Of a stretch of DNA of 64,000 nucleotides, positions 41,701 to 51,135 are shown in pieces. Both the position numbers and the translations under genes were made by a program. This DNA is from Candidatus Magasanikbacteria bacterium RIFOXYC2_FULL_42_28 (lineage in GTDB: Bacteria; Patescibacteria; ABY1; Magasanikbacterales; GWA2-37-8): NCBI GenBank assembly GCA_001784435.1, contig MFQZ01000001.1, positions 1 through 64,000 of the forward strand, written 5' to 3'. The notes beneath the pieces are model-generated. The model searched no databases, had not been told where the DNA came from, and saw only the letters and a list, made by a program, of their open reading frames with translations. Within the stretch, counting starts at the first letter, position 1. Each line of letters starts with the position of its first letter.

Positions 41701-42945
41701 TTATTCGTACCTAAGCGCTTCAATAGGATTTAATTTTGCCGCCTTCCGCGCCGGCACAATCCCAAACAACATTCCGATCCCAACCGATACCACACAACCC
41801 AAGACAATCGACGGGATACTAATAATAAAATCCCAGTCATAGCCAAGCGAACGCACCACCAGTGAAATTATATAAGAAATAAAAATACCAGAAATAATTC
41901 CGATCACGCCACCAATAAAAGTTATCATCACGGTCTCAACTAAAAATTGTTCAATAATATTACGATTGGTCGCCCCAACGGCTTTGCGCAAACCAATTTC
42001 ACGCGTGCGTTCTTGCACCGCCGCGAGCATGATATTCATAATCCCAACGCCACCCACGACAAGCGCAATCGCCGCCACGGCTGCTAAAAATAATTTTAAA
42101 GCGTTGGTAATTTGCGTAATTGCTTCCAAACCCTGCGCCATTGATCGCACCGAAAAATCATCCTCTTCCGGCCGGTCAATTTTGTGGCGTTCGCGTAAAA
42201 ATATCCGCGCGTCTTCCATCGCCGCGTCAACATTGTCCGGATTATCCACTTTTAAACGCGCGAAGCTAATATAATCAATGCCCAATAATAATTTTTGCGC
42301 GGTATTAAGTGGCACAAAAATTTGGTCATCTTGATTTTGAAAACCAGACACACCGCGTGTTTTCATCACACCAATAACATTAAACGAGGATTTTTTTATT
42401 TTAATTTGCGCGCCCACCGGATCTTCTTCGCCAAATAATTCTTTGGCCACCGTACTGCCTAACACGGCCACGCGCGCCATACTACGCTCTTCTTCTTCGG
42501 TAAAAAATCTCCCATTTTCAACTTTGGCATTTTCCACTTCCACAATAGACGCGTTAACGCCGGTAAAACTGGTGTCGGTTTGATTGTCACCCCAAACAAT
42601 CGTATCAGTGCCTTTGACATAGCCGGTGCCGGCAACAACGTGCGCCGAACCGCTCCGAATTAATTCGCGGATATCACTGTCTTTCAAAGTCGTAACCACA
42701 ATTCCCATCGCTGACGCCGGTGGGCCTTTTTCATCAGACGCGCCCGGAAGCACACCAATTAAATCCGAACCCAAACTTTTTACTTGATTTAAAATCATCC
42801 CCTGCGCGCCCGCACCGGCTGACAAAACAATTATCACCGACATCACACCAATTATCACCCCAAGCATAGTTAAAAATGACCGAATTTTATTCCGGCCCAA
42901 TACTCGCCAGATGGCGTGGATGTTGTCGAGGAGGTGCATAATCAC
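41701..42945 (-). CDS. MacB-like ABC transporter permease (first copy)
   Basis: 414 residues, the same length as its paralogue. N-terminal helix with NKIRSFLTMLGVIIGVMSVIIV, a periplasmic-type domain (about 50-285, AVLGSTVAKELFGEEDPVG), and C-terminal helices with ALVVGGVGIMNIMLAAVQERTREIGLRKAVGAT. The last residues (NPIEALRYE) are typical of the family. It overlaps the ATPase gene by four bases. Probably exports or transduces force for a peptide or lipid substrate. Confidence 0.92.
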   Translation of the reverse strand: MIMHLLDNIHAIWRVLGRNKIRSFLTMLGVIIGVMSVIIVLSAGAGAQGMILNQVKSLGSDLIGVLPGASDEKGPPASAMGIVVTTLKDSDIRELIRSGSAHVVAGTGYVKGTDTIVWGDNQTDTSFTGVNASIVEVENAKVENGRFFTEEEERSMARVAVLGSTVAKELFGEEDPVGAQIKIKKSSFNVIGVMKTRGVSGFQNQDDQIFVPLNTAQKLLLGIDYISFARLKVDNPDNVDAAMEDARIFLRERHKIDRPEEDDFSVRSMAQGLEAITQITNALKLFLAAVAAIALVVGGVGIMNIMLAAVQERTREIGLRKAVGATNRNIIEQFLVETVMITFIGGVIGIISGIFISYIISLVVRSLGYDWDFIISIPSIVLGCVVSVGIGMLFGIVPARKAAKLNPIEALRYE

Positions 42946-43664
42946 TTTTTCAAATCCGTCGCGCCGGCCGCAATTTGGCGATTAGTTATCAGCGCGTCTT
43001 CCACAATTTCGCCATCTTTTAATTTAATCGCCCGCTTGGCGTGAGCGGCGGTGTATTGTTCGTGCGTGACCAAAATTATGGTGTTGCCTTTATCGTTTAA
43101 ATCCTGCAAAATTTTCATCACTTGTAAACCGGATTTAGAATCCAAATTACCGGTCGGTTCATCGGCAAAAATTACGGATGGTTCGTTGACAAGCGCGCGC
43201 GCGATGGCCACGCGTTGTTTTTCACCGCCGGATAATTGATTGGTAAAATATTCTAAACGATGTGCCAAACCAACCGACTCTAACGCCGCGGTCGCTTTTT
43301 GTTTGCGTTCACTTTCGGAATATTTAGCATACACGAGCGGTAACATTACATTTTCCAATACGGTCGTGCGGGGCAATAAATTAAACGCTTGAAAAACAAA
43401 ACCAACCGACTTACTTCGCATCTGCGCTAATTCGTCATCGGTTAAACTACTAACATCACGCCCATCAAAAATATATTTTCCCGATGATAATTTATCCAAA
43501 AAACCCAAAATGTGCATCAGGGTGGATTTACCCGAGCCCGACGGCCCCATAATCGCCACAAACTCCCCGCGCTCAATTTGAAAATTCAAACCGGCCAAAA
43601 CAGGCGTTACCACGCCTTCGTTTTCGTATTGCTTTTTTAGGTTTTGGATTTGGATAAGTGACAT
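42942..43664 (-). CDS. ABC transporter ATPase (MacB/LolD type)
   Basis: The 240-residue nucleotide-binding protein has Walker A GPSGSGKST (about 40-48), the signature LSGGEKQRVAIARAL (about 143-157), Walker B VIFADEPTGNLDS and the H-loop VTHE. It powers the two permeases encoded next to it, with which it shares an operon. The first base of the permease start overlaps its stop. Confidence 0.95.
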   Translation of the reverse strand: MSLIQIQNLKKQYENEGVVTPVLAGLNFQIERGEFVAIMGPSGSGKSTLMHILGFLDKLSSGKYIFDGRDVSSLTDDELAQMRSKSVGFVFQAFNLLPRTTVLENVMLPLVYAKYSESERKQKATAALESVGLAHRLEYFTNQLSGGEKQRVAIARALVNEPSVIFADEPTGNLDSKSGLQVMKILQDLNDKGNTIILVTHEQYTAAHAKRAIKLKDGEIVEDALITNRQIAAGATDLKK

Positions 43665-43670
43665 ATTTTT

Positions 43671-44627
43671 TTACATTATTTTTTTTCTTGTCACTTTGTA
43701 TTTTACAGTGTTGTCTATGGATGGCAGCTTGATATCTACGCCACTTTTATTTTCGCTTTTAACATGAACAACTTCTGATAATATTGGTAGATGTGCCTCT
43801 AAAAATTTAAATTTGCCTGGATGGATTCGTTTAAGTACCTCTGGATCCAAAAGGTAAACCGCCACACTGTCAGATAAATCTTCCGCTGGATCAAATGCTG
43901 CATAATCAGATACACAGGGTTGACTGGTAGTTTTTTGGATGGCGCGCCCACCAGGAGCAATTACTGCCTGCTCAACTTTTTTCCAACCAAATTCATTTTC
44001 CCAATCAGCCAAAAGTTTATCCCCAAAAACATGTCCAATTTCGTGAGCAACCGTCGCCTCAAAACTTGAGGGAAGCCCGGTGCGGTGTTTATCTTGTCTC
44101 AAGCCATGTGGGTAAATTTGTATTGCTTGATAATTATTCCTTAATGTTGCCTCACCACTTGTCAATTCCCCAGTGAGCTCATTTTGTTTGTCTGTTTTTC
44201 CTATAAATATGTATTTTACTTTTTTGATTATTTCTCCATTATTTATTCTAGCGGCAGTCATGATAATATTTACTATTTGTGCTTTGTGCTGATCAGATAG
44301 GGACTCGCCAAAATTATATACATCAACTTCTATGGTGTCGGCTTCTCCAATACGAGCTGTAATTGTTGTCTGTTCTTTAGGTAGACCTAGTTCATTTTTT
44401 ATCTTATCACTTAACCACCAGCACTCCCCAGCCAGCTTAACCTTTAACGCTGTTATGATCGCCCTTTCCAACTCGTCATCTGATAAACTTGGTCTTATAT
44501 TTATTACAACTGCATTAGGGTCATCATCATCACAAACAAATCTTAAATCATCAAAATTTTGATATTCTTTCGGCCGGTATCCTTTTGCCTCACTTGTATT
44601 TATCATAGATAAAAAATAAATTGCCAA
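43671..44627 (-). CDS. Zinc peptidase-like protein (HEIGH) in an export operon
   Basis: The 318-residue protein has a clear metalloprotease motif, VAHEIGHVFGDKL (about 197-209). A downstream acidic segment, FDPAEDLSDSVAVYLLDPEVLKRIHP (about 252-278), could supply the third ligand in gluzincin fashion; it recalls the lethal-factor-like peptidase fold. No signal peptide is visible (a short hydrophobic start only), so it may act inside the cell or be exported by the neighbouring ABC system. Encoded between the adaptor and the ATPase genes, six bases from each. Substrate unknown; the family is my inference. Confidence 0.6.
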   Translation of the reverse strand: MAIYFLSMINTSEAKGYRPKEYQNFDDLRFVCDDDDPNAVVINIRPSLSDDELERAIITALKVKLAGECWWLSDKIKNELGLPKEQTTITARIGEADTIEVDVYNFGESLSDQHKAQIVNIIMTAARINNGEIIKKVKYIFIGKTDKQNELTGELTSGEATLRNNYQAIQIYPHGLRQDKHRTGLPSSFEATVAHEIGHVFGDKLLADWENEFGWKKVEQAVIAPGGRAIQKTTSQPCVSDYAAFDPAEDLSDSVAVYLLDPEVLKRIHPGKFKFLEAHLPILSEVVHVKSENKSGVDIKLPSIDNTVKYKVTRKKIM

Positions 44628-44633
44628 AAAACC

Positions 44634-46397
44634 TCACGGCGCTTTCACACTCACCACCACATCTTGCCCATCACTTAACCCCAACAAAATTTCTGTTTTA
44701 CCGCCATCGGCTTTTAACCCAATTTCAACAGTCACTTCGCTCACCTCGCCATTATTTAACACTTTTACTTTTTTCTCACCATTGGATTTAATCGCGCGGC
44801 TCGGTACAAACAAAACATTTTCTTTTTTGTCAGTAGTAATTTTTACATTCGCGGTCATTCCCGCCTTGACCGCCTTAGTTCCGACAAACGGAACGGCGGC
44901 GGTCCCCATTATATTATCGCTCGCATCCAACGTTACCGTCACTTTGTAATAAACCACATCTTGAATAACCGTTGATGCTGGCTCCAGATTGATAATCTTT
45001 CCGGAAAATTTAACATCGTTTCCAAACGCATCCAAAGTAATTTCCGCGTTGTCATTTAATTGTAATTTGGAAATATCGGTCTCCGGAATATCCACTTCAA
45101 TTTGGTAATTAGGCGCGAGCAGTTGAATCATCGTATCCGCGCCGGTAATAAATTCACCTTTTTTCTTATTAATTTTCGTCACGATGCCAGCAATCGGCGC
45201 GCGAATAATTGCTTTATCGCGACTGGCGACAGCGGACGAAAGCGCGGCTCGAAGCGCGGCCACATCCACTTCGCGTGGTGGATTTATTTTGCTGTCATAA
45301 TTCGCTTGCGCTTGATCATACGCCGCTTGTTTATATGCCACCGAATTTATCGCATTGGCTTTAGCAGTTGCCAAATCTTTCACCGCTTTATCATAAGCAA
45401 CCAAATAAGTGGAATAACTATTTTTTGCGTCCAACAATGCCTGCTTTTTGGCAATAGTGTTAGTATATTGAGTGTTAACGGCCGTGCGCGTCGCGTCAAT
45501 GGTGGTTTTGTGGCCATCTAAAATTGTTTGAGTAAGCGCGCCCAAAGGTGGCGTAAAATTCAAAACATCGCCAACGAGTGCCAACAAAGAAATGTCCTTG
45601 GCCAAAGCATCTTCGGCTAAAAGTAACGCCGCGTCAATATCAGCATGAGCCGACACGGTTGTTAAAACCAAAATTTTATTTTTCACATTATCACGGCCTT
45701 GACGAGCAACAGCGTAAGCGGTTTTGGCAAATGATAATTTTGAACTATCCAAGACCGACAAATAACTTTCAAAACTATCATTACCCAAAGTATTGTCAAT
45801 ACCCAAAATATTATCGGATTGCGTTAAACCATTTTCAATGTTAGACAGCGCGGTTTGAAGCGACGCCACCGCTCCAGCATAAGCGCTATCCACAATTTGA
45901 TTATTGTCACCACCCTCGACTAATTTCAAATTATTCTGCGCGGTATCTACCACTGCTTGTGCCGCCGTAACGCTCGCCTCGGCATCGGTTTTACTTTGCT
46001 CATAAGCCGACCGCGCGCTATCCACCGCCGCTTGATAATATTTTTTATCCGCGTCCGACAAACCCACTAATTTTTGATTTAAATTCGCGCTCGCCTGCGC
46101 CACGCCGGCGTTTAATTCGGCCAAACGCAAATTAGCGAGCATTGTTCCCACTTTCACAATATCACCCTCTTGAACATTCGCCGCATCCACAATTCCGCCA
46201 ATTTCAAATTTCAAAGCCAAATCCGTAGCCGATTCCACTTTACCGGTGGCTTCCACGGTTTGCTCCAAATTACCGCGTTCTACTTTGACGGTTTCGTATT
46301 GAGGCACGGCGGATTGCTTGGAACGATATATAAAAAATCCTACAACCAAAACTAAAGTTATCGCACCAATAATTATATATTTACTTTTTTTAGTCAT
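44634..46397 (-). CDS. MacA/HlyD-like efflux adaptor
   Basis: The 587-residue adaptor has an N-terminal membrane helix (about 5-24), a split biotinyl-lipoyl domain (VEATGKVESATDLALKFEIGG; RAPIAGIVTKINKKKGEFI, about 385-405), and an unusually long alpha-hairpin region (about 90-380). A C-terminal barrel and membrane-proximal part follow (about 410-587). First gene of the operon with the peptidase, ATPase and permeases. In an organism without an outer membrane the long hairpin may reach across the thick envelope. Confidence 0.9.
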   Translation of the reverse strand: MTKKSKYIIIGAITLVLVVGFFIYRSKQSAVPQYETVKVERGNLEQTVEATGKVESATDLALKFEIGGIVDAANVQEGDIVKVGTMLANLRLAELNAGVAQASANLNQKLVGLSDADKKYYQAAVDSARSAYEQSKTDAEASVTAAQAVVDTAQNNLKLVEGGDNNQIVDSAYAGAVASLQTALSNIENGLTQSDNILGIDNTLGNDSFESYLSVLDSSKLSFAKTAYAVARQGRDNVKNKILVLTTVSAHADIDAALLLAEDALAKDISLLALVGDVLNFTPPLGALTQTILDGHKTTIDATRTAVNTQYTNTIAKKQALLDAKNSYSTYLVAYDKAVKDLATAKANAINSVAYKQAAYDQAQANYDSKINPPREVDVAALRAALSSAVASRDKAIIRAPIAGIVTKINKKKGEFITGADTMIQLLAPNYQIEVDIPETDISKLQLNDNAEITLDAFGNDVKFSGKIINLEPASTVIQDVVYYKVTVTLDASDNIMGTAAVPFVGTKAVKAGMTANVKITTDKKENVLFVPSRAIKSNGEKKVKVLNNGEVSEVTVEIGLKADGGKTEILLGLSDGQDVVVSVKAP

Positions 46398-46446
46398 AAA
46401 ATTTTACATTTTAATTTGTCATTTTGATTTTTGATATTTACATTTT

Positions 46447-47940
46447 TCATTTTAACATCTCCCACTCCTGCGCATTTTTTAAATATTCACTTTTAATCTT
46501 CTCGAAATATTCAGCGACAGCATCGTGCTCATTCGGCACTTTTCCATCCAAAATTGCCTCTTCCAGCGCGTCTTTAATTCTGCCAACGGTCGGTCCGGGT
46601 TTTAATTTACACGCAATCATAATTTCATCACCACGAAACGGCGACTGGAACGCGCGCAATTTATCTTTTTCAGATAACTCGTCAATTTTTGCGCGCAGAT
46701 GAATATAATTGCCTTGACGCTTGGTTAATTTATGGGGATTACCAGTCGTAATATCCGACACCCCTAAAATCAATAAATCTTCTAGTTCTTCATCCAAATT
46801 TACCACAAGGCGCCGCACAGCCGAGTCGGAAATACCATCATCCATCAGCGCGATGGGCTGTAAATGCCAACGCACCAATTTGGCAAGATATTTTGTCAAA
46901 TCAGTAGAAAAACGCAAACGCCGCGCCAAACCATGGACTAATTTTTTACCAAAATGATCATGCTGATAAAAAGTCCAACCAATGCCTTTGACAAATTTTT
47001 TCGTACCCGGTTTACCAATGTCGTGCAAAAGCCCGGCCAAACGCAAATTAACTTTTTCCGAACGCTCGGCAATATTGTCCACTACTTTAAAAGTATGAGT
47101 TAAAATATTTTTGTGTAGATGGCCAAAAACTTCTTCCACGCCGTCAAGCACGGCCACTTCAGGCAAAACCAAATCCAACAGACGAGTTTGAAACATTAAC
47201 GCCAAACACACCGACGGCTGGCGCACGGCTAACATTTTTAATAATTCTTCTTGGACGCGTTCAGCCGAAATTATTTTTAGTCGCGCGCGATTTTCAAAAA
47301 TTGATTTCAAAGTTTTACTTTCAATCCCAAATTCCAATTGTCCGGCAAACCTGATAGCGCGCATCATACGCAGTGGGTCATCAGAAAATGTCTCATCCGG
47401 CGCGAGCGGTGTGCGTAAAATTTTGTCTGCCAAATCTTTTTGGCCGTTGAATGGGTCAATTATATTTTTCTTAATGGTAGCGACGGTAGGCGCTTTGGCC
47501 ACCGCAAAAACTTTCACCGGCACGGCCATGGCATTCACCGTAAAATCACGCCGTTTTAAATCCTCTGCCAACGTGGCTGTCTCCACTTTTGGTTTACGCG
47601 AAGTAGCATGATAACTTTCACTGCGCGCGCCGGCAAATTCCAAAACAATTTGATTTTCGCCATCGCCCAAACAATAACGCGCCGTATCAAAATCCGGAAA
47701 TTCCACCAAGCTTCCACCGGCGTCGCCTTCGGCTATGCCAGTCAAGCTCTCCTGCTTAAATTCTTCATCAAATTTTTTCGCAAATTCCAAACCACTGCCT
47801 TCTACCACAAAATCAATGTCTTTTTTTTGCTCTCGGCCTAATAAAAAATCGCGCACAAAACCGCCCACCACATAAATCTGGGTTTTGTTTTGTTTGGCAA
47901 CTTTATCAATTATTTTAAAGATTTTTGTGATATCAGACAT
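46447..47940 (-). CDS. cca: CCA tRNA nucleotidyltransferase (HD-domain type)
   Basis: I start at 47940 (MSDITKIFKIID, 497 residues), since the upstream 33 bases belong to an AT-rich dispersed repeat. Nucleotidyltransferase head with VGGFVRDFLLG and the catalytic DIDFVV (about 39-44), LKRRDFTVNAMAV, PLRMMRAIRFAGQLEF, then an HD domain (RLAGLLHDIGKPGT and YQHDHFGKKL). It builds or repairs the 3' CCA of tRNAs. It is needed here because the tRNA-Pro(CGG) gene at 55982 does not encode CCA. Confidence 0.92.
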   Translation of the reverse strand: MSDITKIFKIIDKVAKQNKTQIYVVGGFVRDFLLGREQKKDIDFVVEGSGLEFAKKFDEEFKQESLTGIAEGDAGGSLVEFPDFDTARYCLGDGENQIVLEFAGARSESYHATSRKPKVETATLAEDLKRRDFTVNAMAVPVKVFAVAKAPTVATIKKNIIDPFNGQKDLADKILRTPLAPDETFSDDPLRMMRAIRFAGQLEFGIESKTLKSIFENRARLKIISAERVQEELLKMLAVRQPSVCLALMFQTRLLDLVLPEVAVLDGVEEVFGHLHKNILTHTFKVVDNIAERSEKVNLRLAGLLHDIGKPGTKKFVKGIGWTFYQHDHFGKKLVHGLARRLRFSTDLTKYLAKLVRWHLQPIALMDDGISDSAVRRLVVNLDEELEDLLILGVSDITTGNPHKLTKRQGNYIHLRAKIDELSEKDKLRAFQSPFRGDEIMIACKLKPGPTVGRIKDALEEAILDGKVPNEHDAVAEYFEKIKSEYLKNAQEWEMLK

Positions 47941-48052
47941 ATTAATTTCAAAATCCAAATTTCCAATTTCCAAAATAATGTCAAAGCCAAAATGTCAAAT
48001 TTGATATTTTGATTTTGGATTTGATTTGACATTGGAAATTGGAAATTTGACA
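47941..48052. repeat. AT-rich dispersed spacer repeat
   Basis: It contains CCAAATTTCCAATTTCCAAA (about 47957-47975) and its inverted counterpart TTGGAAATTGGAAATTTGAC (about 48033-48052), forming an imperfect inverted repeat. A part matches 16868-16894. No gene is seen. Confidence 0.55.
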
Positions 48053-49084
48053 TTACACCCGCCTCGCTCTCCCGCTCCTTTTCTCCGCCGTCTCACTCGT
48101 AATCCACCCTTCTTTTACCAACTGCTTCAACGAATTTTCCATCGTGATCATCCCTTCTTTACCGCCGGTCTGAATCGCGGATTTAATTTGACTCACATTA
48201 TTTTCTTTAATCATATTAGCCACGGCCGGGGTATTTATCAAAATTTCGCGCGCCGGTACCCGCCCACCGTCTTTGGCCGGCAATAATTCTTGTGCCACAA
48301 TCATGCGCAACACGCTCCCCAACTGAATTAACACCTGCTTCTGGCGCGAACCATCAAACACATCCACAATACGCTCCACGGCCTCGGCCGCGCTACTCGT
48401 GTGCAAAGTTGACAAAACCAAATGCCCGGTCTCGGCCGCGGTCAAAACCGTCGCGATGGTCTCGGGGTCGCGCATTTCGCCCACCAAAATCACATTCGGG
48501 TCTTGCCGTAAAACATGTTTTAATGCCTCGGCAAATGATTTAGTATCCGTACCCACCTCGCGTTGTTCAATCAAACATTTTTTATCTTTAAACACAAATT
48601 CAATCGGATCTTCAATGGTCATAATATGCGCTTTGCGATTTTTATTTATTTCTTCCACAATGGACGCGAGGGTCGTGGATTTACCACAACCGGTCGGTCC
48701 GGTTACCAGAACCAAACCATCTAAAAATTCCGGCACTTGCGCCAAGGCCGGTTCAAAATGTAAATCTTTCGGCGTGGGAATTTCTTCCGGAATCAAACGC
48801 GCGGACAAACCAATCTTTTCTTCCTGCTGATGCAAATTAACGCGAAACCGCGTGCCATCCTGTTCATACCCAAAATCCAATTCCAAATCATTCTCATAAC
48901 GCGTCCATTGCTCTTTGGACAACATGGCCTTAATCGCCGTTGTCAATTCCGTATTATTCAATGGCTTTTCATCCAAAGCCGACAATTCACCTTCCAAACG
49001 CAACATCGGCAATTCGCCACCAATCAAATGTAAATCCGAAGCGTCTTTTTTGATTGCGTCCTTAAAAAAACTTTTGATATTCAT
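48053..49084 (-). CDS. pilT: Type IV pilus retraction ATPase
   Basis: The 343-residue hexameric ATPase disassembles type IV pili. N-terminal PAS-like domain (DLHLIGGELPMLRLEGEL), RFRVNLHQQ, Walker A GPTGCGKST (about 130-138), Asp box MTIEDPIEF, Walker B NVILVGEMRDPETI and the His box TGHLVLSTLHTSSAAEAVERIVD. The AIRAGG-type C-terminal motif is divergent (KSAIQTGGKEGM). No pilin or PilB gene sits next to it; a VirB2-like pilin is at 1906-2322. Confidence 0.94.
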   Translation of the reverse strand: MNIKSFFKDAIKKDASDLHLIGGELPMLRLEGELSALDEKPLNNTELTTAIKAMLSKEQWTRYENDLELDFGYEQDGTRFRVNLHQQEEKIGLSARLIPEEIPTPKDLHFEPALAQVPEFLDGLVLVTGPTGCGKSTTLASIVEEINKNRKAHIMTIEDPIEFVFKDKKCLIEQREVGTDTKSFAEALKHVLRQDPNVILVGEMRDPETIATVLTAAETGHLVLSTLHTSSAAEAVERIVDVFDGSRQKQVLIQLGSVLRMIVAQELLPAKDGGRVPAREILINTPAVANMIKENNVSQIKSAIQTGGKEGMITMENSLKQLVKEGWITSETAEKRSGRARRV

Positions 49085-49127
49085 ATAATAAATTGCTTAT
49101 ATTTAATTCGTGAATAAAATTCGTGGT

Positions 49128-49772
49128 TTATATACCTTTATGTTCTAAAATTACTTTTATAGTGCGGGCGATAATTTTACAGTCATTCCAAACGATTTTT
49201 AGACCGCTACCGGTTCGACATAATTCGTAATATTCGCCGTCCATTTCTTTATCGCCAATTCCAGCTGGCCAATGCCCTTTATAACTTTGAAAAATTCCGG
49301 TCAAGCCGGCGGTTAAATATTTTTTTGTTAAATTACCAGCGCGCAAACATTCTTCATATTCAACCGGTGGCTTGGGACGCGGACCAACCAAACTCATATC
49401 GCCGATCAATACATTAAAAAGTTGCGGTGCTTCGTCCAAGTAAACCCGTTTTAAAATTCTGCCAACCCGAGTAAAATTTTTATCATTTTCTACAAAAGCG
49501 GTATGGATGCTACCAAACTCCCGACGACATTGCTCATAAGCCGATAAGTGACAGGTGCGAATTTTGTAAAAATCAAATGGTTTGCCGGCGGAAATTCTTT
49601 TCTCGCAGTATAACCAAGGACCGCGCGCTGCGCCATCAAAGATTTTTTCAATGACTGACAAAATATAAGCCACCATTAGAAAAGGCGCGAGTAAGATCAG
49701 AAAAAAGATAGAAAAAATAACATCAAATAACCGTTTAAAGAGCGGTATTTGAACGGGCGCGTCAATGTTCAT
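49128..49772 (-). CDS. Polyprenyl-phosphate sugar transferase (WcaJ/PglC type)
   Basis: The 214-residue enzyme has one re-entrant membrane helix near the start (FKRLFDVIFSIFFLILLAPF, about 11-30) and the family's catalytic core: EKRISAGKPFDFYKIRT, LDEAPQLFNVLIGDMSLVGPRP, with the Asp-Glu pair and the PRP motif. It loads the first phosphosugar onto undecaprenyl phosphate to start a surface glycan. A complement to the flippase, GT2 and ligase genes at 13-19 kb. Confidence 0.92.
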   Translation of the reverse strand: MNIDAPVQIPLFKRLFDVIFSIFFLILLAPFLMVAYILSVIEKIFDGAARGPWLYCEKRISAGKPFDFYKIRTCHLSAYEQCRREFGSIHTAFVENDKNFTRVGRILKRVYLDEAPQLFNVLIGDMSLVGPRPKPPVEYEECLRAGNLTKKYLTAGLTGIFQSYKGHWPAGIGDKEMDGEYYELCRTGSGLKIVWNDCKIIARTIKVILEHKGI

Positions 49773-49825
49773 AACAGAGTTATTTTAACATAAAAACAAT
49801 AAAAAGCCAATGGCCTGAGGCGCAC

Positions 49826-49854
49826 TTGATTTTAGAGGTAAAATATGGTATTTT
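49826..49854 (+). promoter_or_regulatory. Promoter for tRNA-Pro(GGG)
   Basis: TTGATT (49826-49831), 17 bases, TATTTT (49849-49854). Transcription would start about 49860, six bases before the tRNA. As no terminator follows the tRNA, the transcript may run into the ATP-citrate lyase genes. Confidence 0.55.
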
Positions 49855-49866
49855 ATAAAGCACAGA

Positions 49867-49943
49867 CGGGCTGTAGCGTAGTTTGGTAGCGCGCATGCAT
49901 GGGGTGCATGAGGTCGCGGGTTCAAATCCCGCCAGCCCGACCA
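49867..49943 (+). tRNA. tRNA-Pro (anticodon GGG), CCA encoded
   Basis: Acceptor arms CGGGCTG (49867-49873) and CAGCCCG (49933-49939), anticodon stem CATGC/GCATG with loop ATGGGGT, anticodon GGG at 49901-49903, and a T-arm with GGTTCAAATCC. The discriminator A at 49940 is followed by an encoded CCA (49941-49943). It lies 25 bases above the ATP-citrate lyase gene. Confidence 0.95.
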
Positions 49944-49968
49944 AAATTAAACTTCTGGGTAATTTTTT

Positions 49969-51135
49969 ATGCCTCGCGTCAAACTTTACGAACATTCAGC
50001 CAAAACCATAATATCAAAAGCGCTACCTCTCCCCTATCGCGGTATTAGAATTGATGAAAATACGGATTTAAAAAAATTAGTCGCGTCATTGCCTAAAAAT
50101 AAAACTTACGTGGTGAAAGTTGACCAAGGAGTTAAAAAACGGATGAAAAATGGGTTGGTAGTTTTAAATATCAGTCCGGCCGAAATTCCAGCGGCGTTGA
50201 AAAAATTAAAATTAAAAAAATTTGATAATTTTTTGGTAGAAGAATTTTTACCACATAAGCCCAACGAGGAAAAATATTTTTCTTTGGAGCGCCAGCGCGA
50301 TGGTATTGTCGCCAGTGTGTCAGATAAAGGCGGGATTGATATTGAAGACAATCCGGACTCAATCAAAACATTTATTTTAGAACCCAAAAATTATTCGGCT
50401 TTGGAAAAATTAACCGGATTATCGCCGGACATGCTCCAAAAAATCCGCCAAACATTTGACGAACTTTGTTTTTCTTTTTTAGAAATAAATCCGCTCGTGG
50501 TAAAAAATGAAACTCCATATTTTTTGGATTTAGCTGCGACTGTGGATAGTGCCGGAGAATTTTTTGTAAGTGGCACTTGGGGCGAAAAAGACATCGTCGC
50601 CATGGCGCTTAAAACTACCGAAGAAAAAACCGTTAAAATTTTGAAAGATAACAGCCCGGCGGCTTTGTCGCTTGCAGTTATCAACCCCAATGGCTCAATC
50701 TTTTTGCTTTTATCCGGAGGCGGTGCCAGTTTAGTGGTGGCGGACGAGGTAGCCAATTTAGGCGCGGCAAATGAGCTCGCCAATTACGGCGAATACAGTG
50801 GCAACCCGAGCGAAGAAGAGACATATTTATACACTCTGGAAATTATTTCTTTACTCAAAAAATCCCGCGCTAAACGAAAAATTTTAATTATCGGCGGTGG
50901 CGTGGCGAATTTTACTGATGTGCGTGCCACTTTTCGCGGTATTATTCGCGCGCTTGAAAAAAATAAAATTACTTTACAAAAAATGTCCACGAAAATTTTT
51001 GTGCGCCGGGGCGGACCGGGGCAGACCGAGGGTCTGGCCAGTATGCAAAAATTTTTAAATGACAATAATTTTGACGGCGGTGTTTACGGACCGGAATTGC
51101 CTTTACAAAAAATCGTGGAACTGGCCTTATGCTAA
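49969..51135 (+). CDS. aclB: ATP-citrate lyase, ATP-grasp/citrate-binding subunit
   Basis: The 388-residue subunit matches the N-terminal part of eukaryotic ACLY and bacterial AclB. ATP-grasp region with LEINPLVV (about 169-176) and LDLAATVDS, then the citrate-binding domain with GGGASLVVADEVANLGAANELANYGEYSG, PSEEETY, KILIIGGGVANFTDVRATFRGI and FVRRGGPGQTEGL. These blocks agree closely with human ACLY. It overlaps the partner gene by seven bases. Together they split citrate to acetyl-CoA and oxaloacetate at the cost of ATP. Confidence 0.9.
   Translation: MPRVKLYEHSAKTIISKALPLPYRGIRIDENTDLKKLVASLPKNKTYVVKVDQGVKKRMKNGLVVLNISPAEIPAALKKLKLKKFDNFLVEEFLPHKPNEEKYFSLERQRDGIVASVSDKGGIDIEDNPDSIKTFILEPKNYSALEKLTGLSPDMLQKIRQTFDELCFSFLEINPLVVKNETPYFLDLAATVDSAGEFFVSGTWGEKDIVAMALKTTEEKTVKILKDNSPAALSLAVINPNGSIFLLLSGGGASLVVADEVANLGAANELANYGEYSGNPSEEETYLYTLEIISLLKKSRAKRKILIIGGGVANFTDVRATFRGIIRALEKNKITLQKMSTKIFVRRGGPGQTEGLASMQKFLNDNNFDGGVYGPELPLQKIVELALC

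Noticed and set aside
48292..48830. Two plus-strand frames opposite pilT
   Set aside because: The composition is Arg/Thr/Pro-rich shadow sequence; PilT on the minus strand explains the region fully.
49780..49995. A 71-codon minus-strand frame containing VGLAGFEPATSC
   Set aside because: It is the antisense of tRNA-Pro(GGG); this peptide is a well-known false translation of tRNA genes.
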